Below are positions 1 to 8,946 of a stretch of DNA of 64,000 bases, one piece after another; position 1 is the first letter of the stretch; the number at the start of each line of letters is the position of its first letter. Both the position numbers and the translations under genes were made by a program. Source of the stretch: Marinicella algicola (GTDB taxonomy: Bacteria > Pseudomonadota > Gammaproteobacteria > Xanthomonadales > Marinicellaceae); assembly GCF_028401385.1 (NCBI RefSeq), contig NZ_JAQOMR010000001.1, forward strand, positions 1,862,501 to 1,926,500, in the 5' to 3' direction. Below the pieces are notes generated by a model that saw nothing but the letters and a program-made list of their open reading frames with translations, was not told the origin of the DNA and ran no database searches.

Positions 1-348
1 GACAAGCTTTTCGATCTGATCGATATGGCCGCCATCCGGCGTCGGCCAGGAGCGCCATTGCGCGCCGTAAACCGGCCCGAGGTCGCCATTCTCGTCGGCC
101 CACTCATCCCAGATCGAAACCCCGTTTTCCTTCAGATAGGCAATATTGGTGTCGCCTTTCAGGAACCACAGCAGTTCGTGAATGATCGAGCGCAGATGCA
201 ATTTCTTGGTGGTCAGGACCGGAAAACCCTCGCTGAGATCATAGCGCATCTGATAGCCGAACACGGAGCGCGTGCCCGTGCCGGTCCTGTCGGCCCGGTC
301 GGTACCGTTTTCGAGCACATGGCCCAGAAGGTCGAGATATTGCCGCAT
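1..348 (-). CDS. thyA: Thymidylate synthase ThyA, N-terminal part
   Basis: Thymidylate synthase makes dTMP from dUMP with methylene-tetrahydrofolate, in the cytoplasm. The 116 codons present begin [15 protein letters not shown] and continue with the family's [12 protein letters not shown] block, which carries the dUMP-phosphate-binding arginine, then [17 protein letters not shown]. The ATG at 346-348 gives the usual ThyA start. The reading frame is open to the window edge, so the catalytic Cys-containing half lies outside. It is transcribed away from ssrA. Family assignment is firm. Confidence 0.95.
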   Translation of the reverse strand, partial: MRQYLDLLGHVLENGTDRADRTGTGTRSVFGYQMRYDLSEGFPVLTTKKLHLRSIIHELLWFLKGDTNIAYLKENGVSIWDEWADENGDLGPVYGAQWRSWPTPDGGHIDQIEKLV

Positions 349-448
349 GATGCTCCCTCGTGCAGTCGGTTCTTCGTTCTATAGCCATGAAAGGCGTGTG
401 GAAAAGGGCGAAGAGCTGCCTTTCCCCGGCTTTTGAACGACACCCCCT

Positions 449-476
449 TTGCAGAACCATTTGAAACACTTATATC
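449..476 (+). promoter_or_regulatory. Likely promoter of ssrA
   Basis: TTGCAG at 449-454 and TATATC at 471-476 are separated by 16 bases and lie just upstream of the tmRNA acceptor piece, so a transcript would begin near 483. This is a consensus match only. Confidence 0.4.
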
Positions 477-482
477 AGTCGT

Positions 483-798
483 GCCGGTTCTTCCGGCTAT
501 GGTGATAAACGGCAATGTAATAAGCTTATTGGACCCGGGGCGGTACCCGGCGCCTCCACCACAAACAGGCGGCAAGGCCTGCTTGTGATGGGGGCGAAAC
601 AGGATCGACAAGAGTGTAAAGATTGACCTTTTGCCCGGCATGATACCACCGTTATCGGGTCATACGAGTAGTTGCAAATGACAACAAAGCTCAGGGTTAT
701 GCTGTAGCTGCCTAATGGCGGTTCCAGAAACCCAACTTAAGTCCTTGCGGTTAGCACCGTAAGGCGGGGTTCGGAGGCACCTGGCAACAGAAGCCTCC
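483..798 (+). ncRNA. ssrA: Permuted two-piece tmRNA
   Basis: tmRNA rescues stalled ribosomes and adds a degradation tag. The gene has the circularly permuted alphaproteobacterial layout. The acceptor piece comes first and ends in CCA at 559-561. The coding piece begins with GGGGGCG at 590-596, and these seven bases pair with CGCCTCC at 551-557 to form the acceptor stem. The tag is read from 674: A-N-D-N-K-A-Q-G-Y-A-V-A-A followed by TAA at 713-715. A 3' hairpin is formed by GGAGGC at 774-779 and GCCTCC at 792-797. The intervening 562-589 is expected to be removed during processing. The 5' end is an estimate. The neighbouring sspB encodes the adaptor that delivers tagged proteins to ClpXP. Confidence 0.9.
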
Positions 799-821
799 AC
801 CTGAATTTAAACAAAATCCCC

Positions 822-827
822 TATAAT
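822..827 (+). promoter_or_regulatory. Possible -10 element for sspB
   Basis: A perfect TATAAT lies between the tmRNA 3' hairpin and sspB. No good -35 hexamer is visible at the usual spacing. A transcript from here would start near 834, which excludes a translation start at 830 and favours 881 or 905. Confidence 0.3.
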
Positions 828-904
828 GATTGCACTCAGGCATCAGGCGACTTAATTGGCTACAGTCAGTTCGCAATCAAATGGCCAAGGGCGGGAAAGA
901 CGTG

Positions 905-1387
905 ATGGGGCAAGACCATATTCGCTACGACATTCTGGCACAGGACGCACTGCGCGGCATGGTACGTAAGGTTATCGCAGAGGTCGCAGCAACTGGGCAT
1001 CTGCCCGGTGAACATCATTTCTTCATTACATTCCTGACCGGCGCGCCCGGTGTTCGTATTTCCCAGGCGCTGAAGGATAAGTACGCCCAGCAGATGACCA
1101 TCGTCATCCAGCACCAGTACTGGGACCTGAAGGTAACCGACAGCCTTTTCGAAATCGGTCTTTCGTTCTCCGACGTTCCCGAGCGGCTTGTCATCCCCTT
1201 TAACGCTGTGGTCGGTTTCTACGATCCGTCGGTGAATTTCGAGCTTGAGTTCGATGTCGCGACGCTGGAACTCGAAGAAGAAAAGCCGGCGGAACCGCAG
1301 GCCGAGAACGGCGATGCTGGCGGATCCGGCAGCGAGGAAGACGGTGCCTCGGTCGTCTCTCTCGACGCTTTCCGCAAGAAGCACTGA
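905..1387 (+). CDS. sspB: ClpXP adaptor SspB (alphaproteobacterial type)
   Basis: SspB binds the ssrA tag on rescued polypeptides and tethers them to the ClpX unfoldase. The product (160 aa) starts MGQDHIRYDILAQDALRG, as rhizobial SspB proteins do. The compact tag-binding domain runs to about residue 115 and includes HHFFITF and a region ending VGFYDPSVNF. An acidic Glu/Ala/Gly linker follows, and the last residues, VSLDAFRKKH, resemble the ClpX-docking tail. The ATG at 905 is chosen by family comparison; an ATG at 881 adds eight residues. It lies about 100 bases after ssrA and is followed closely by the two small genes at 1394 and 1621, probably in one operon. Confidence 0.92.
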   Translation: MGQDHIRYDILAQDALRGMVRKVIAEVAATGHLPGEHHFFITFLTGAPGVRISQALKDKYAQQMTIVIQHQYWDLKVTDSLFEIGLSFSDVPERLVIPFNAVVGFYDPSVNFELEFDVATLELEEEKPAEPQAENGDAGGSGSEEDGASVVSLDAFRKKH

Positions 1388-1393
1388 TCTGCG

Positions 1394-1624
1394 ATGAGCG
1401 CTGAGATCGTCAATCTGCGATTGAACCGCAAACGCGCAGAACGGCAGAAGGCGGCGGAAAACGCCGCTGAAAACCGTGCGGTCCACGGACGCAGCAAGGG
1501 CGAAAAACAGCGCGACAGACTTGAACGCGCCAAATCGGAGCGGCTTTTCGAACAAGGCCGCATCGAGCGCATTGCCAGCAACAGCAAGCCCGGCGATGGC
1601 GAAGCCGAGGATCACAAGGATTGA
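1394..1624 (+). CDS. DUF4169 family small protein
   Basis: This is a 76-aa, highly charged protein beginning MSAEIVNLRLNRKRAERQ, followed by alternating Ala/Asn and Arg/Lys/Glu blocks (AENAAENRAVHGRSKGEK). It matches the DUF4169 family of small alphaproteobacterial proteins, whose function is not known. No signal peptide or membrane segment is seen, and most of it should be a single long helix. It begins six bases after sspB, and its TGA overlaps the TTG of the next gene as TTGA, which supports translational coupling. Confidence 0.75.
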   Translation: MSAEIVNLRLNRKRAERQKAAENAAENRAVHGRSKGEKQRDRLERAKSERLFEQGRIERIASNSKPGDGEAEDHKD

Positions 1625-1839
1625 TCCGCAAGCGCTCCGTCAGCCTGCATGGCCACCGCACCAGCTTTTCCCTCGAGGATGCTTTCTTCAACGAAATCCG
1701 TGATCTTGCCCATCAACGCGGTGTCAGCCTCGCAGCTCTTTTGAGCGAAATCGACGACACCCGGTCTCAAGACGTGAACCTGTCATCGGCCGTCCGGCTC
1801 TTTGTGCTTGATGCGCTGAAGGCCCGCCTCACTACCTAG
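1621..1839 (+). CDS. Ribbon-helix-helix domain protein
   Basis: A 72-aa protein that starts with TTG at 1621, overlapping the previous stop codon. It contains the pattern KRSVSLHGHRTSFSLEDAF, then NEIRDLAHQRGVSLAALLSEID, as in the short ribbon-helix-helix proteins of rhizobia: a beta strand followed by two helices. Such domains usually bind DNA as dimers, but this subfamily has no known target. It is the last gene of the probable sspB operon and converges with the ATPase gene at 1862. Confidence 0.75.
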   Translation: MIRKRSVSLHGHRTSFSLEDAFFNEIRDLAHQRGVSLAALLSEIDDTRSQDVNLSSAVRLFVLDALKARLTT

Positions 1840-1861
1840 ATCATCGCGCGGATCAAGCGCC

Positions 1862-3369
1862 CTACTCAGCCGCATCCCGCTGCTCGGGCTGGTCCGCCGG
1901 CGCATCCGGATTGCCGCCAGCCGACTGCCGGTCGAGATCAGGAAATGCGACGATGCGCATGCCGGAATGATCGGTGTGCAACACGATCAGCCCTTGCTCC
2001 TCGAACCAGTCCAGAAAACGCCGCGCGCGCCTTGCCGAATGCGTACCATAGGCGCGCGCAATCATCGCATCGGACGGGCAGGCGTCGCCGGCAATCGCCG
2101 CCTTGGCGAGCATCAGGAAAACCCCTGCAGATCTTCGGTCACATGGTTGAGCATGGACAGTGTCATCTGCCATGATTCGCTTTCCACCATCGCGTCATCC
2201 GCACCGGAGCGGGCAATGGCGAGCCGTCGGCGGAAATCTGACATGGCGAGCGGCGCACCGGAAATCCGCTTCATCCGACCGCGCATCAGAAAATCCTGAT
2301 AAAGCTCTGAATCTGAACGGAAAGCTGAGTCCGAAGCACTGGCAATTTCCGCCAGTGTCATCGCGATCCAGTCGTCCTTTTCCTCCTCCGACATTGCCGG
2401 CGCACGCGAACCGCGCACCGGCGCTTCCGGCGCCTCGGCATCGTCTGCGGATTTCGACAGAGCATCGATAATGTCGACGGTCGGGCGCGGACGCGGCGCC
2501 ACGCGGCGCGGTGTCGTCGCCTGACGCGCCATGTCTTCCGGGTCCGGCGTAAAGATCAGGTCTTCGACATCTTCCGGCTTGTCCGGCAGCGGCATCAGCT
2601 TCGGGCTGGACGAGCGCGCCGAGGTTTCCACCGGCCCGATCGTCACCTTCAGCGGACGCCGCGACATCGCCGGGCCGAGGGCGACGAAATTGCCGCGCTT
2701 CAGGTCGCGGAACTGTTCGGCCTGCCGGCGATCCATGCCGAGAAGATCGGCGGCGCGCGCCATGTCGATATCCAGGAATGTGCGACCCATGAGGAAGTTC
2801 GAGGCCTCTGCCGCAACATTCTTGGCCAATTTCGCCAGCCGCTGGGTGGCAATGACACCGGCAAGCCCGCGTTTTCGCCCGCGACACATCAGATTTGTCA
2901 TCGCACCGAGCGAAAGCCGGCGAACCTCTTCGCTCACCTCGCCGCCCGCCGACGGCGCAAACATCTGCGCCTCGTCGACAACAGTCAAAACCGGATACCA
3001 GTGATCGCGGTCAGCATCGAACAGCGCATTGAGAAACACGGCGGCAGCGCGCATCTGGTCGTCAATCTCAAGCCCTTCCAGCGTCAATACGCAGGAAACC
3101 CGGTGCTGGCGGATGCGGTTGGCGATGCCGATCAGCTCACCTTCCGAGCGCTCGGCATCCACCACGATATGGCCGAATGCCTCTGACAGCGTGACAAAAT
3201 CGCCTTCGGGATCAATCACAACCTGCTGCACCCATTTGGCAGACTGTTCCAGAAGACGGCGCAGCAGGTGGGATTTTCCCGAGCCCGAATTGCCCTGAAC
3301 CAGAAGACGGGTTGCCAGCAACTCCTCGATATCGAGTGTGGCCACGTCACCCGTCGATGTCGTTCCCAT
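1862..3369 (-). CDS. DUF87/HerA-like ATPase (frameshifted)
   Basis: This is a P-loop ATPase of the HerA/DUF87 group common in rhizobia. Walker A is GNSGSGKS near residue 27 and Walker B is VLTVVDEAQMF. CRGRKRGLAGVIATQR follows, as in FtsK/HerA-type motors. An Ala/Pro-rich linker leads to a C-terminal winged-helix-like region (ARAYGTHSARRARRFLDWFEEQGL). The frame breaks at about 2118-2121, where a run of four Gs should be five. With one more G the sequence reads DLQGVFLMLAKAAIAGD and continues to 1862. The ATG at 3369 is chosen because it directly precedes the ATPase fold; a GTG at 3387 is an alternative. The biological role is unknown. The break is probably a sequence error. Confidence 0.75.
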
Positions 3370-3464
3370 ATCGATATCGACCTGCACTTGCTGCCTTTGC
3401 CTTCTGTTGGTGTTGCGGCCCGTTTGTAGCAGGTCGGCAGGGGCCGCGCCGAGGGCATGCGGCG

Positions 3465-4196
3465 TTACCCACAGGTTTCCGTGGTCACGATCCGCAGTAT
3501 ATCGTCCGGCAGGCCGAACATCTGCGCGAACCCTGCCTGCCCTGCGCGCGTCAGCATCAACGCCCGCCCGCCGGGTGCAGGCCTGAGCCAATGGCGCGCG
3601 CAACAACGTTCAAGCATGGCAGCACCCAGCCAGCCGCCGAGGTGCGGGCGGCGCTCGCTCCAGTCGAGACAGGTCCGGCAAAGCGCCCGCCGGCTTTTCA
3701 CGCCGTCGGCCAGCGAAACGCCGAAGTCTGCGAGGAAAGCCCGACCTTTGTCGGTGACCATCCCGGCATTGCCATCAAACACCAGTGCGCCGGACTGCAC
3801 CAGTGAATCAGCCATACCGACCGCAATCGCGCCAGCCATGTGATCATAGCAGGTACGCGCGACCTTCAGTGCTTCGTCCTTCGGACCCGTGGGGCGATGG
3901 CGAACAGGACCGATTGCCGAAAGCAGGCTGAGATGTTCAAGCGTTTCGGCAACCTCTGCCGAAGCCAGCCGGAAATAGCGATGCCTGCCCTGCTTTTCGA
4001 CGGCGACGAGCTGTCCGTCCACGAGCTTGGCAAGGTGGTTACTGGCCGTCTGCGGCGAGACACCAGCGCATTCGGCAAGTTCACCCGCCGTCAGCGCTTT
4101 GCCACCAAGCAGGGCGGACAGAATATTGGCGCGCGAAACATCGCCGATCAAAGCGGCGACAGCGGCAAGCGTATTTCCCGAAACCATATTTGTCAT
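3465..4196 (-). CDS. ArsR-family transcriptional regulator
   Basis: A winged-helix regulator of about 243 aa. The N-terminal ArsR domain includes IGDVSRANILSALLGG, then the recognition region LAECAGVSPQTASNHLAKLVD and the wing EKQGRHRYFRLAS. The C-terminal half, with several cysteines (RALCRTCLDWSERRPHLGGW), is shared by a branch of ArsR-like proteins of unknown ligand. The ATG at 4194-4196 (MTNMVSGNT) gives the normal domain length; the open frame extends further upstream without good cause. The divergent gene at 4314 encodes a DUF1127 protein and the intergenic region may be its operator, but no clear palindrome was found. Confidence 0.8.
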   Translation of the reverse strand: MTNMVSGNTLAAVAALIGDVSRANILSALLGGKALTAGELAECAGVSPQTASNHLAKLVDGQLVAVEKQGRHRYFRLASAEVAETLEHLSLLSAIGPVRHRPTGPKDEALKVARTCYDHMAGAIAVGMADSLVQSGALVFDGNAGMVTDKGRAFLADFGVSLADGVKSRRALCRTCLDWSERRPHLGGWLGAAMLERCCARHWLRPAPGGRALMLTRAGQAGFAQMFGLPDDILRIVTTETCG

Positions 4197-4313
4197 AGTG
4201 CTCAATCTACCACCGCCACGCGACGCCGTCAGCGACTGACACTTCGCTCGCGATCGAAACATTGCCAGCAGCACCCGGGCTATCTCCGTCGTCATCAACC
4301 AAAGGAACAGTCC

Positions 4314-4517
4314 ATGACCGAGATCCCCAAAAACCAGGCCCTGCCCTCAAGCGCCGTGAACCTGGTGCGCCGGCTTGCAGGACTTTTCTTCAATTACTGG
4401 CCGAAACGCCGCAGACAACGACTGGAGCTTCTGGAGCTTACCGAGGAGCGGTTGAGGGATATCGGGATTGAGCCGCATCAGGTCAGGGAAGAAGCCAACC
4501 GTCCATTCTGGGACTAG
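4314..4517 (+). CDS. DUF1127 small protein
   Basis: This 67-aa basic protein ends with the DUF1127 signature: a WPKRRRQRLELLELTEERL stretch followed by RDIGIEPHQVREEANRPFW. Members of this family in Agrobacterium have been linked to phosphate and carbon metabolism and to RNA binding; nothing in this sequence settles its role. AAAGGAAC lies just upstream of the ATG as a ribosome-binding site. It is divergent from the ArsR regulator and its stop codon overlaps the convergent mntR stop (positions 4514-4517). Confidence 0.85.
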   Translation: MTEIPKNQALPSSAVNLVRRLAGLFFNYWPKRRRQRLELLELTEERLRDIGIEPHQVREEANRPFWD

Positions 4518-4936
4518 CCGCCCGACCTCTTCAAAAACGCCTCGAAGGCCGCCAGTGTTTCGTCGGAGACGTGATGTTCGATGCCTTCCGCGTCGAGGTC
4601 GGCGGCCTCTGCGGGTACGCCGATGGCAAGCAGAAGGTCCAGCACAAGCTGGTGGCGAATGCGGGCCTTTTCGGCCATCGCCTCGCCCGCTTCAGTCAAA
4701 AACACACCGCGATAGGGCCGCGAAGTTGCCAGCCCCTCACGCTTCAGACGCGAAACGGCCTTGGCCGCCGTCGGATGCGCTATGCCCATCGCTCTGGCAA
4801 TATCCACCAGCCGCGCCTCGCCATGTTCTGCTGTGAGGTCGGCGATCAGCTCAGTATAATCCTCAAGCAAGGCCGAGGCGCGCTCAGAACGAGCCTTCAG
4901 GAATCGGTCCGCATGGCTGCCCGGCCCTTCACCCAT
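4514..4936 (-). CDS. mntR: Manganese-responsive regulator MntR (DtxR family)
   Basis: A 140-aa DtxR/MntR-type regulator. The N-terminal winged helix includes ALLEDYTELIADLTAEHG and the recognition helix region IAHPTAAKAVSRLKREGL. The dimerisation and metal-binding helices follow (ARIRHQLVLDLLLAIG, GIEHHVSDETLAAFEAFL), with the Glu-His-His pattern of metal ligands. The SH3-like third domain of DtxR is absent, as in MntR. It lies back-to-back with mntH, whose promoter carries a matching palindrome, so it most likely represses mntH when Mn(II) is sufficient. Confidence 0.9.
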   Translation of the reverse strand: MGEGPGSHADRFLKARSERASALLEDYTELIADLTAEHGEARLVDIARAMGIAHPTAAKAVSRLKREGLATSRPYRGVFLTEAGEAMAEKARIRHQLVLDLLLAIGVPAEAADLDAEGIEHHVSDETLAAFEAFLKRSGG

Positions 4937-5104
4937 TTTCTTTCCTCCCTCACCTTAGATGCGATTGGCATCCGCCTTGACCGGATATTAAGCGAGACCC
5001 GCGGGCCGATAAAACCGATTGCATTTTGAAGCCGACGCTAAACAGTGTCACACAAATTACTTGGAACCCGAACGTCAAGCAAGGCATTCGATACATAACG
5101 CCAA

Positions 5105-5132
5105 TTGACAAAAATGTAGCCTTGGCTATATC
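5105..5132 (+). promoter_or_regulatory. mntH promoter with MntR-like operator
   Basis: TTGACA at 5105-5110 and TATATC at 5127-5132 are 16 bases apart. Between them lies a perfect inverted repeat, TAGCC-TT-GGCTA, at 5117-5128. This resembles the core of enterobacterial MntR boxes, which also carry TAGC/GCTA half-sites. A repressor bound there would cover the promoter. Assignment to MntR is inferred from position and motif. Confidence 0.6.
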
Positions 5133-5167
5133 TACATCTTTTCAATCAAATATGATGCACTTAAGAT

Positions 5168-6480
5168 ATGTCACACCCCGATCCCAGACGGCCCTCACTG
5201 AGTGATCGCACCAATACGGCCATCGAGCAGGCCATGGCTTCCGGCCGCATCAAGCCGCGTTCGGCGCTGCTTTTTGTCGGTCCCGCGGTGATCGCCTCAA
5301 TCGCCTATGTTGATCCCGGCAATTACGCGACCAACATTCAGGCTGGCGCCGGTTATGGCTACACGCTGTTGTGGGTAGTTCTGTTTGCCAATCTGATCGC
5401 CATGCTGTTTCAGGCGCTTTCGGCCAAGCTTGGCATCGTCACCGGCCGGAACCTGGCGGAAGTCTGCCGCGATGAATTTTCCAAACCGGTGGTGATCCTG
5501 ATGTGGATCGTCAGCGAAATCGCGGCAATGGCAACCGACCTCGCAGAGTTTCTGGGCGGCGCCATTGGCCTGGCATTGCTATTCGAAATGCCGCTGATGG
5601 CGGGCATGGGGGTCACGGCCATCGTCACTTACGCCATCTTGTTGTTCGAGCGCCGCGGCTTCCGGCCGATGGAGCTGATCATCGGCAGCCTGATCGGCGT
5701 CATCAGCCTGTGCTATATTGTCGAGCTATTCATTGCACCGATTACCTGGGGGACGCTGCTTTCCATCTGGTCCGGCCCGACATCCCCGATGCCGCCGCGC
5801 TCGCAATTGCCGTCGGCATTATCGGTGCCACTGTCATGCCACACGCCGTTTTCCTGCATTCCGGCCTCACCCAGCACCGCGTCAAGGTCGGTAACGAGGC
5901 CGACCGCCGCCGTATACTGCGCTTCTCCAATACCGAGGTGGTGGTGGCGCTTGCCGTTGCCGGCGTGGTCAACATGGCGATGGTAATGATGGCGGCAAGC
6001 GCCTTTCACAAGGGCCACAGCGAGGTCGCGGAGATTGAGAGCGCCTATCACATGCTTACCCCGCTTTTAGGCGGCGCGGCTGCCGGCGCCTTCCTGATCT
6101 CGCTGATTGCCTCGGGCATTTCAAGCTCGGTCGTCGGCACCATGGCCGGGCAGATGATCATGCAGGGCTTTGTCGGCTTTCGCATCCCGATATGGCTTCG
6201 CCGGCTGATCACCATGGCCCCCGCCTTTGTTGTCGTCGCGCTCGGCGTGAATGCGACGCAAGCGCTTGTGGTCAGCCAGATCATCCTGTCGATTGCGCTG
6301 CCCGTGCCGATGATTTCGCTGGTGATCTTCACCCGCAGCCGCGCGATCATGGGGGAATATGCCAATGGTCGACTGATCGGTACACTGGCGATCCTCGGCT
6401 CGCTTTCCGTTCTGACGCTCAATCTTGTGCTGCTGCTGCAAACCTTTGGCGTGCCAATCCCCGGCCTTGCTCCGGGTTAA
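5168..6480 (+). CDS. mntH: Nramp-type manganese transporter MntH (frameshifted)
   Basis: A proton-coupled divalent metal importer of the inner membrane, mainly for Mn(II). The metal-binding motif DPGNYATN is in the first membrane helix, and the second site [16 protein letters not shown] (MPH) is in the sixth. About eleven hydrophobic segments are present over about 438 aa, the normal Nramp length. The frame breaks at the G run 5748-5752: one extra G restores [20 protein letters not shown] and continuity to the stop at 6478-6480. It is divergent from mntR with the operator in between. Its stop overlaps that of the convergent murI. Confidence 0.88.
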
Positions 6481-7292
6481 GGCGCATCGCTGCCGGCCAC
6501 GGAAAGGCCGAAACCCTGCATCAGGCGTGTGATCTCGGGACGCAAAGTACGGCCTGTGAAAATCGCCACATCGCGATTCGTCTCACCGATAGCGGTCGAA
6601 GGCCGCTCTCCCAGAACCCGTCTGGCCTGCATGGCAATCGCCTCAGCCGGGTTCAACCAATCCACCGGCCAGGGCGCAAGCTTGCGAAACCGGTTGGCGA
6701 GAAACGGATAATGGGTGCAGGCCAGCACCACAATATCGGTGCGCCGCCCGTCTTCCTCAACAAAGCACGGCGCGATCTCCGCCCACAAGGCCGCGTCCGA
6801 CACCGCGCCGCCGCTGATATAAGTCTCGGCGAGCGCGGCAAGATATTTCGAGCCCACCAGCCGGGCATGGCAATGGCTGGCAAAACTGTCGATCAGCGCG
6901 CGCGTATAGTCCCGCTTCACCGTGGCCGGTGTCGCCAGAACCGAAATCAGTCCGGAAGCAGTGCGCTCGGCCGCCGGTTTGATCGCCGGGACAGTGCCGA
7001 CGAAATCGGTGTCGGTGAAGCGCTCCCGCAATGCAGCGCCGGCCAGTGTGAATGCCGTGTTGCAAGCAATGATGACACAGGCCGGGCGGATTTCCTCCAG
7101 CAGGCGCTCGAACAGCGCCAGCATATGCGCGAGCAGCGCCCCTTCCGGCCAGTCGCCATAAGGAAAGGCCGCATTGTCGGCAACATAAACGAAGCGCCGG
7201 TCCGGCATCAGCATGCGGGCCTCACGCAGCACGGTCAGCCCGCCAATCCCTGAATCGAAAATCAGAACCGGACCATCGACCGCCTCAGCCAT
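6477..7292 (-). CDS. murI: Glutamate racemase MurI
   Basis: MurI converts L- to D-glutamate for peptidoglycan synthesis. The sequence shows [11 protein letters not shown] near the start, PYGDWPEG, the first catalytic cysteine in IIACNTAF and the second in [10 protein letters not shown], all as expected. Length is 271 aa from the ATG at 7292 (MAEAVDGP); a start four codons upstream is possible. It overlaps the 3' end of the upstream trmJ by eight bases, so the two genes are probably co-transcribed. Confidence 0.93.
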   Translation of the reverse strand: MAEAVDGPVLIFDSGIGGLTVLREARMLMPDRRFVYVADNAAFPYGDWPEGALLAHMLALFERLLEEIRPACVIIACNTAFTLAGAALRERFTDTDFVGTVPAIKPAAERTASGLISVLATPATVKRDYTRALIDSFASHCHARLVGSKYLAALAETYISGGAVSDAALWAEIAPCFVEEDGRRTDIVVLACTHYPFLANRFRKLAPWPVDWLNPAEAIAMQARRVLGERPSTAIGETNRDVAIFTGRTLRPEITRLMQGFGLSVAGSDAP

Positions 7293-8079
7293 CACTGCCC
7301 TCACCGCCGCGCGGGTGCTTGCGGCTATAGCGGTCGAGCGAGGAAATCACACCGCGCAACAGATGGATTTCCTGCATGCTCAGGGCGCGACGGGTAAACA
7401 CCGAACGCAGATTTTCGATCATGCGCGGTTTCTTGGGCGCGGGGCGGAAATAGCCACGATCATCCAGCGCCTCTTCCAGATGGTCGAAGAACCCGAAAAG
7501 ATCCTGCTTGGTCGCCGGCGTCTGCTCGACCGGCTGGAAGGGTGTCTTGCTCTCATCCTCCATACCGGATTTCATCCACTCATAGGACATCAGCAACACC
7601 GCCTGGGCGATGTTCAAAGAGGCAAAGGCCGGGTTGACCGGAAAGGTCACGATCTCATCGGCCATGCCGACTTCGTCATTGTTCAGCCCCCAGCGCTCGC
7701 GGCCAAACAATATGCCAGTTCGTTCGCCGCCGCGATAGCGGGTGCGCAGGGTTTGGGCCGCCACACTCGGTCCCCGCACCGGTTTGAAGCCGTCGCGGCT
7801 GCGCGCCGTGGTGGCGTAGACGAAGTTGAGATCGGCAATCGCATCGGCAAGCGTATCGTGCACCGTGGCTCCGTCGATCACATGATCAGCCTTGGAGGCA
7901 GCCGCGCGGGCTGTGTCGCTTGGCCAGCCATCACGCGGATCGACAAGGCGCAGTTCCGCGAGACCGAAATTCGCCATGGCACGTGCCACCATGCCGATAT
8001 TCTCGCCAAGCTGCGGGTTTACCAGAATGATCACCGGCCCTTCGGTGATGAGCGGAAGCTCGCTGTTCGTGCCTGCCAT
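7285..8079 (-). CDS. trmJ: tRNA (cytidine/uridine-2'-O-)-methyltransferase TrmJ
   Basis: A SPOUT-class RNA methyltransferase that in characterised TrmJ proteins 2'-O-methylates position 32 of several tRNAs. The N-terminal SPOUT fold includes [29 protein letters not shown], the SAM-binding knot region [16 protein letters not shown] and [20 protein letters not shown]. The C-terminal helical extension of TrmJ follows, to 264 aa. The ATG at 8079 (MAGTNSELP) is preferred over an upstream codon at 8094. The 3' end overlaps murI. The exact tRNA targets cannot be read from the sequence. Confidence 0.85.
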   Translation of the reverse strand: MAGTNSELPLITEGPVIILVNPQLGENIGMVARAMANFGLAELRLVDPRDGWPSDTARAAASKADHVIDGATVHDTLADAIADLNFVYATTARSRDGFKPVRGPSVAAQTLRTRYRGGERTGILFGRERWGLNNDEVGMADEIVTFPVNPAFASLNIAQAVLLMSYEWMKSGMEDESKTPFQPVEQTPATKQDLFGFFDHLEEALDDRGYFRPAPKKPRMIENLRSVFTRRALSMQEIHLLRGVISSLDRYSRKHPRGGEGSDG

Positions 8080-8169
8080 GGCATCCTTCTTCAATTCATT
8101 CAGTCGATGCGGCTTATCGCTCCAAGGGCCGGCGAATGCAAGAAAAAGGCAAAGACTTCAGTCCCCGTC

Positions 8170-8610
8170 TCAGTCCGGCAATGTCATATGGCCGTTCTCA
8201 TCGAGCGGCGAAAACGGGTTATAGGCAATTTCCCACAAATGCCCCTCGGGATCGGCAAAATAGCCGCTGTATCCGCCCCAGAACACCGCCTCACCCGGCT
8301 TTACCACGGTTGCGCCGCAGCGCTCGGCAAAGGCTATCGTTTCATCGACAGCGGCTTCGGACGAGACGTTGTAGGCAAGTGCGACACCGGAAAATGCCGG
8401 CCTTTCTTCCGGTACGCCGGAAAGCCCGGCATCCTCGGCGAGCGCCTTGCGGCCGAAAAGCCCAAGCACAATGCCGTCTAGGCTGAAGAAACTCACCCCG
8501 TCCTGAGATGCCGATGACCGTTTCCAGCCAAGTTTCTCATAAAAGCCCGTCGCCGCTGCCAGATCATCCACACCAAGCGTGATCATGCTGATCCTGCGTT
8601 CAAGCGCCAT
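8170..8610 (-). CDS. VOC/glyoxalase-like protein
   Basis: A 146-aa member of the vicinal-oxygen-chelate superfamily. It has the two beta-alpha-beta-beta-beta modules: ITLGVDDLAAATGFYEKLGW at the start and VALAYNVSSEAAVDETIAFA in the middle. It ends with the typical GYFADPEGHLWEIAYNP, which carries a metal-ligand Glu. AAGGAG stands seven bases before the ATG at 8610, which fixes the start. Substrate is unknown; members include glyoxalases, dioxygenases and resistance proteins. Confidence 0.8.
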   Translation of the reverse strand: MALERRISMITLGVDDLAAATGFYEKLGWKRSSASQDGVSFFSLDGIVLGLFGRKALAEDAGLSGVPEERPAFSGVALAYNVSSEAAVDETIAFAERCGATVVKPGEAVFWGGYSGYFADPEGHLWEIAYNPFSPLDENGHMTLPD

Positions 8611-8810
8611 CAAAGTCTCCTTCAAGCGGATTTTGTTCTTTATATGTTCTCACACAATCTCGGCAATTTCCAGCATTATCCGGCCAGCCATGACGCCCCC
8701 ACGCCCGGCAAACGCCAAAAACCAGCATCCTGGCATGCGGTACCAGGATACCTTATTTTCAAATCATTGAAAAACAACGATAATTCTTGTAATACGCTAT
8801 ATATTAACGC

Positions 8811-8839
8811 TTGACCTTCCGCAAACCTCTCTCTATACA
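8811..8839 (+). promoter_or_regulatory. Promoter of rplM-rpsI
   Basis: TTGACC at 8811-8816 and TATACA at 8834-8839 are separated by exactly 17 bases, in a region otherwise free of genes (8611-8946). It is a strong match to a housekeeping promoter and would give an untranslated leader of about 100 bases. Confidence 0.65.
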
Positions 8840-8844
8840 ACCGC

Positions 8845-8946
8845 CAGCATATGCGCTCGTCGTCTATGTCCCGCTTGGGATACCCCAAGCAAAGCAACAA
8901 AAACGTCCGGCCTTCGGGGTCGGAATCAAATCGAGAGTATCAGAAA
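8845..8946 (+). other. Structured leader of rplM mRNA
   Basis: The predicted leader contains a perfect hairpin (GCTTGGG 8873-8879, loop ATAC, CCCAAGC 8884-8890) and a second, imperfect one capped by TTCG near 8908-8927. Ribosomal protein operons are often autoregulated through such leaders. I know of no defined L13 leader family that this matches. The rest of the 8611-8810 gap shows nothing that I can support. Confidence 0.35.

Noticed and set aside
866..1615. A 249-aa minus-strand frame over sspB
   Set aside because: It is the antisense of well-supported sspB and the DUF4169 gene, and has no recognisable domain.
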